NCBI GenBank assembly: GCA_027575765.1
Contig: JANBPT010000223.1
Location: 1 to 53,409, forward strand
Length of the DNA: 53,409 bases
Reading direction: 5' to 3'
Origin: Tieghemiomyces parasiticus
Taxonomy: Eukaryota > Kickxellomycota > Dimargaritomycetes > Dimargaritales > Dimargaritaceae
A program made the position numbers and the translations under genes. Positions 51,158-53,409 of this stretch are shown piece after piece; positions within the stretch are counted from its first letter, which is position 1; each line of letters begins with the position of its first letter. A model generated the notes under the pieces. That model was not told the DNA's origin, searched no databases, and saw only the letters and a list, made by a program, of their open reading frames with translations.

Positions 51158-53409
51158 GTCAGATTGTACAGCTTGGATTCAGTTAGAGGACTAGTACGGA
51201 TAAGGCCTACGCATGCAACAAATGAAAATGCGGCAAAGTAAAGGCGATGTCTGGCATGCCTCAACCGTTCTCCCTTCCTAGTTAACTGTAACGCTCGGTG
51301 ATTATTTTTTTTTTGAATATTCCTAGCCACAGATACTTTCAACTGCCTATTTGAATTAGCAACACACCTGCCACGCCTTGAAGCCTCATGGCAGTGTGGA
51401 GTTAGGCCCCTCGAGTCCTTGCGTATTCCTTAATCAACCAACTCGACAGAGATGGGATCAGGGGCACTGACGTTAGACATAAATAGTGAGACCTAGGATT
51501 TGTGGTGGTCGGTTCGTGTGGGGAGGGGTCGTAATCCATGTTACGGGAAGAGGGAAATTAGTGGGTAGGAGACATAGTGATAGGACGGTGGGGCAGGGGG
51601 TAAAGAAAAGTAGAAAAAAAGGGGGGAGGTGGCGAAAGTAAGCAGAGGTATTTTTGCCAATTTTTGTGGATAATGTATATAGCTGATAACTTAAAAGGTA
51701 AACACGGCCAATGCTTTGCAGAAGGGAAAGAACAAAAGTAGAAGATGCACATGGGCAAGGCTTTTCGTAAAGGATAGGTAACTATATTGGAGGTGCACAT
51801 GGGCAACGCTTCAATAAGAGTGGTGTAAGGTGAAGGACTAATAGGTCTGGCAACTAGGTAACGTTAATCAAAGCTCCCCACTAGTTTCAAATGGCAAGGA
51901 AATCGAGGTGCTCATGGGCAACGCTCCAATACAAGTGCAGTCGACGGCATTGAAAGCATAGATTCGCTGCGCTGTCCAAACTTTTATGATTGGTACTTGG
52001 TCTTATCATTGAGCAGTTTGGTGTATACGCTTATATATTGGGAATGATACCCAGTAAGTGAGCATGTTCCTGGGTAGCAAGGCTAGTTAGTAAAGGCATA
52101 TAATTATTTAGGAGGATGTAGGGATAAGAAGTGCCTTTCATCATTGAAGTATGTTTTGTAAAGGTGCAACAGCTGATAAAGTGGCATCAAAGCGTAGTGA
52201 AGGATAAGGCAGCATTAAAAAAAAAAGGTAAGGGACAATTAGAAACAAGTGGCGGGAATTTCCACCTCCATCTTTTCACCACACCTGTAGGGCTGGTATG
52301 CGGCTATCAACACTGTTATGCCTAATTAGGCAGTACTTCAAAAGGGGTTAGCGGGTGTATTTTATCACCAAGGAAATCATGAGTTGGTTCAAGGATAAGG
52401 AGGGAAGAGATAGCTATACGGAAAAGGCTTAAGGGAGGGTCGGCTTCTAGAGTAGCCGAGTGCTACCAACTACTAAACAATCCAAGGGTGGGTAGAGGTG
52501 ATAAATCGGAGAAGGAGCCCAGGAAGACTGGTGACATCCAAAGCTAAACATACTTCTTCGTTCCGTAGTTGCTAAGAAGCGCCTCGCAGCAGCTGGCCGG
52601 TCACCCTTCACGCCAAACCCACCGCCGCCGATGTTATCGCCTAGTCAGGATGGCAGTAAGTCACCAAGCTCATCTCCACTTTGCTATCTTCATTCAAACC
52701 TTACCCCTCGTCATCTACGTGACTAGACTAGGTTTTCATTTACCTTACAAACCACACAAGCCTATCAGCTTCATCCTTCATGCGCCACTAATAGCTACAG
52801 CAGAACATCTGAAAACAGCATCGTTTCTTCCTCCATTATGTACCAACCACCCCGGCTTTCTGCCTACCACGCTCAGCGAGCTTTACTGGAAGTCTGAGAA
52901 ACAGTTTGGCGGGGCCAGGCGTCGATAGGAATAAGGTAACAAGAGGTAGTCGTTAGGTTGTGAATGGTGAAGACAAGGCCGTAAGGAGCAGAAGGTGGTA
53001 GTGCCTGGAATGGAGGCAACATCCCACTAAGCAGGAAGATAGAGTGTCACTGGAATGGATATGAGCGTGGTAGTAAAGAAGGGGAATATCGAATACGGAG
53101 TGGACAGTGGAAACTGGATAGCGAGCGTTTACCTAGTGGGCCAGAACCGGATGGAACAGGTAAGCCATCATTGACTAGCGTCAAGCTACGGTATGAGGCA
53201 CACCAAGGCTCGGTAATGGAAGATGAATTCCGCCACTGTTAGAGAAGGTATTTCCGCCTACCGTGATGGCCACCTGTGTGACCAAGCGGTAGCACCTGGC
53301 AGACGCAGGGTCTGGAGAGGTCGCCTCCCCGACCACAAGATATTGCGTACAGTGCTAAAAATGCGCTGCTCTATAGGCTACTAGGTCCCCAGCTAGTTCT
53401 CCAGCTATT
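51158..53409. other. Gene-poor terminal region
   Basis: 2.25 kb upstream of AFG2 with no convincing gene. Base composition is AT- and purine-rich, unlike the coding parts. Open frames at 52131-52325 and 52569-52928 are short, lack family features, and the latter starts with TTG. A short dispersed repeat occurs at 51743-51931. Confidence 0.5.
51743..51931. repeat. Three dispersed copies of a ~20-27-nt repeat
   Basis: Copies start at about 51743 (AGATGCACATGGGCAAGGCT), 51791 (AGGTGCACATGGGCAACGCT) and 51906 (AGGTGCTCATGGGCAACGCT). The last two extend with TCAATA/CCAATA. The spacing is 48 and 115 nt. The strand and function are undetermined. Confidence 0.6.

Noticed and set aside
52569..52928. 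119-codon plus-strand frame
   Set aside because: It starts with TTG, and the peptide has mixed composition with no family features.

Overview
The window is nuclear DNA of a fungus, most likely a non-Dikarya (early-diverging) lineage. The coding sequence is GC-rich and uses the standard code. Introns are short (about 95-240 nt) with GTAAGT/GTGAGT-type donors and pyrimidine-rich acceptors. Intergenic DNA is AT/pyrimidine-rich. The gene set mixes typical fungal families (secreted double-psi beta-barrel proteins, allantoicase, a Mrs6-type Rab escort protein, Afg2) with INTS11, the Integrator endonuclease, which the model yeasts lack. I suspect a zoopagomycote/kickxellomycotan-type fungus, but that placement is inference.

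Layout. 1-6 kb: three tandem same-strand paralogues of a small secreted double-psi beta-barrel protein, each split by one phase-0 intron at the same place, with a possible small LAMTOR4-like ORF between copies 2 and 3. About 6.7-7.7 kb: a decayed mariner transposase. 9.7-13.5 kb: an SREBP-type membrane-bound bHLH factor. 14.5-21.1 kb: an intronless VPS8 (CORVET subunit) whose RING finger is interrupted by a long insertion. 21.6-23.2 kb: PTPA. 25.6-27.8 kb: a five-exon allantoicase. 28.4-30.8 kb (minus): a TMCO4/DUF726 membrane hydrolase. 33.0-35.2 kb: a 4-coumarate-CoA-ligase-like acyl-CoA synthetase. 35.7-39.6 kb: a giant coiled-coil protein. 39.7-40.8 kb (minus): an unrecognised Ser/Pro-rich protein. 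41.3-43.6 kb: Rab escort protein. 43.9-45.3 kb (minus): TFIIS. 46.0-48.0 kb: INTS11. 48.3-51.2 kb (minus): the AAA-ATPase Afg2. The last 2.2 kb has no convincing gene but holds a short dispersed repeat.

Most genes are ordinary eukaryotic housekeeping genes with no operon logic. Themes recur: membrane traffic (VPS8, Rab escort protein), lipid or sterol control (SREBP factor, acyl-CoA synthetase, DUF726 hydrolase), and RNA polymerase II (TFIIS and INTS11, divergently transcribed from one 732-bp region that contains a perfect 21-bp palindrome). Exon models were built by hand from splice signals, reading phase and family continuity. Non-ATG-initiated extensions were trimmed to the first plausible ATG.
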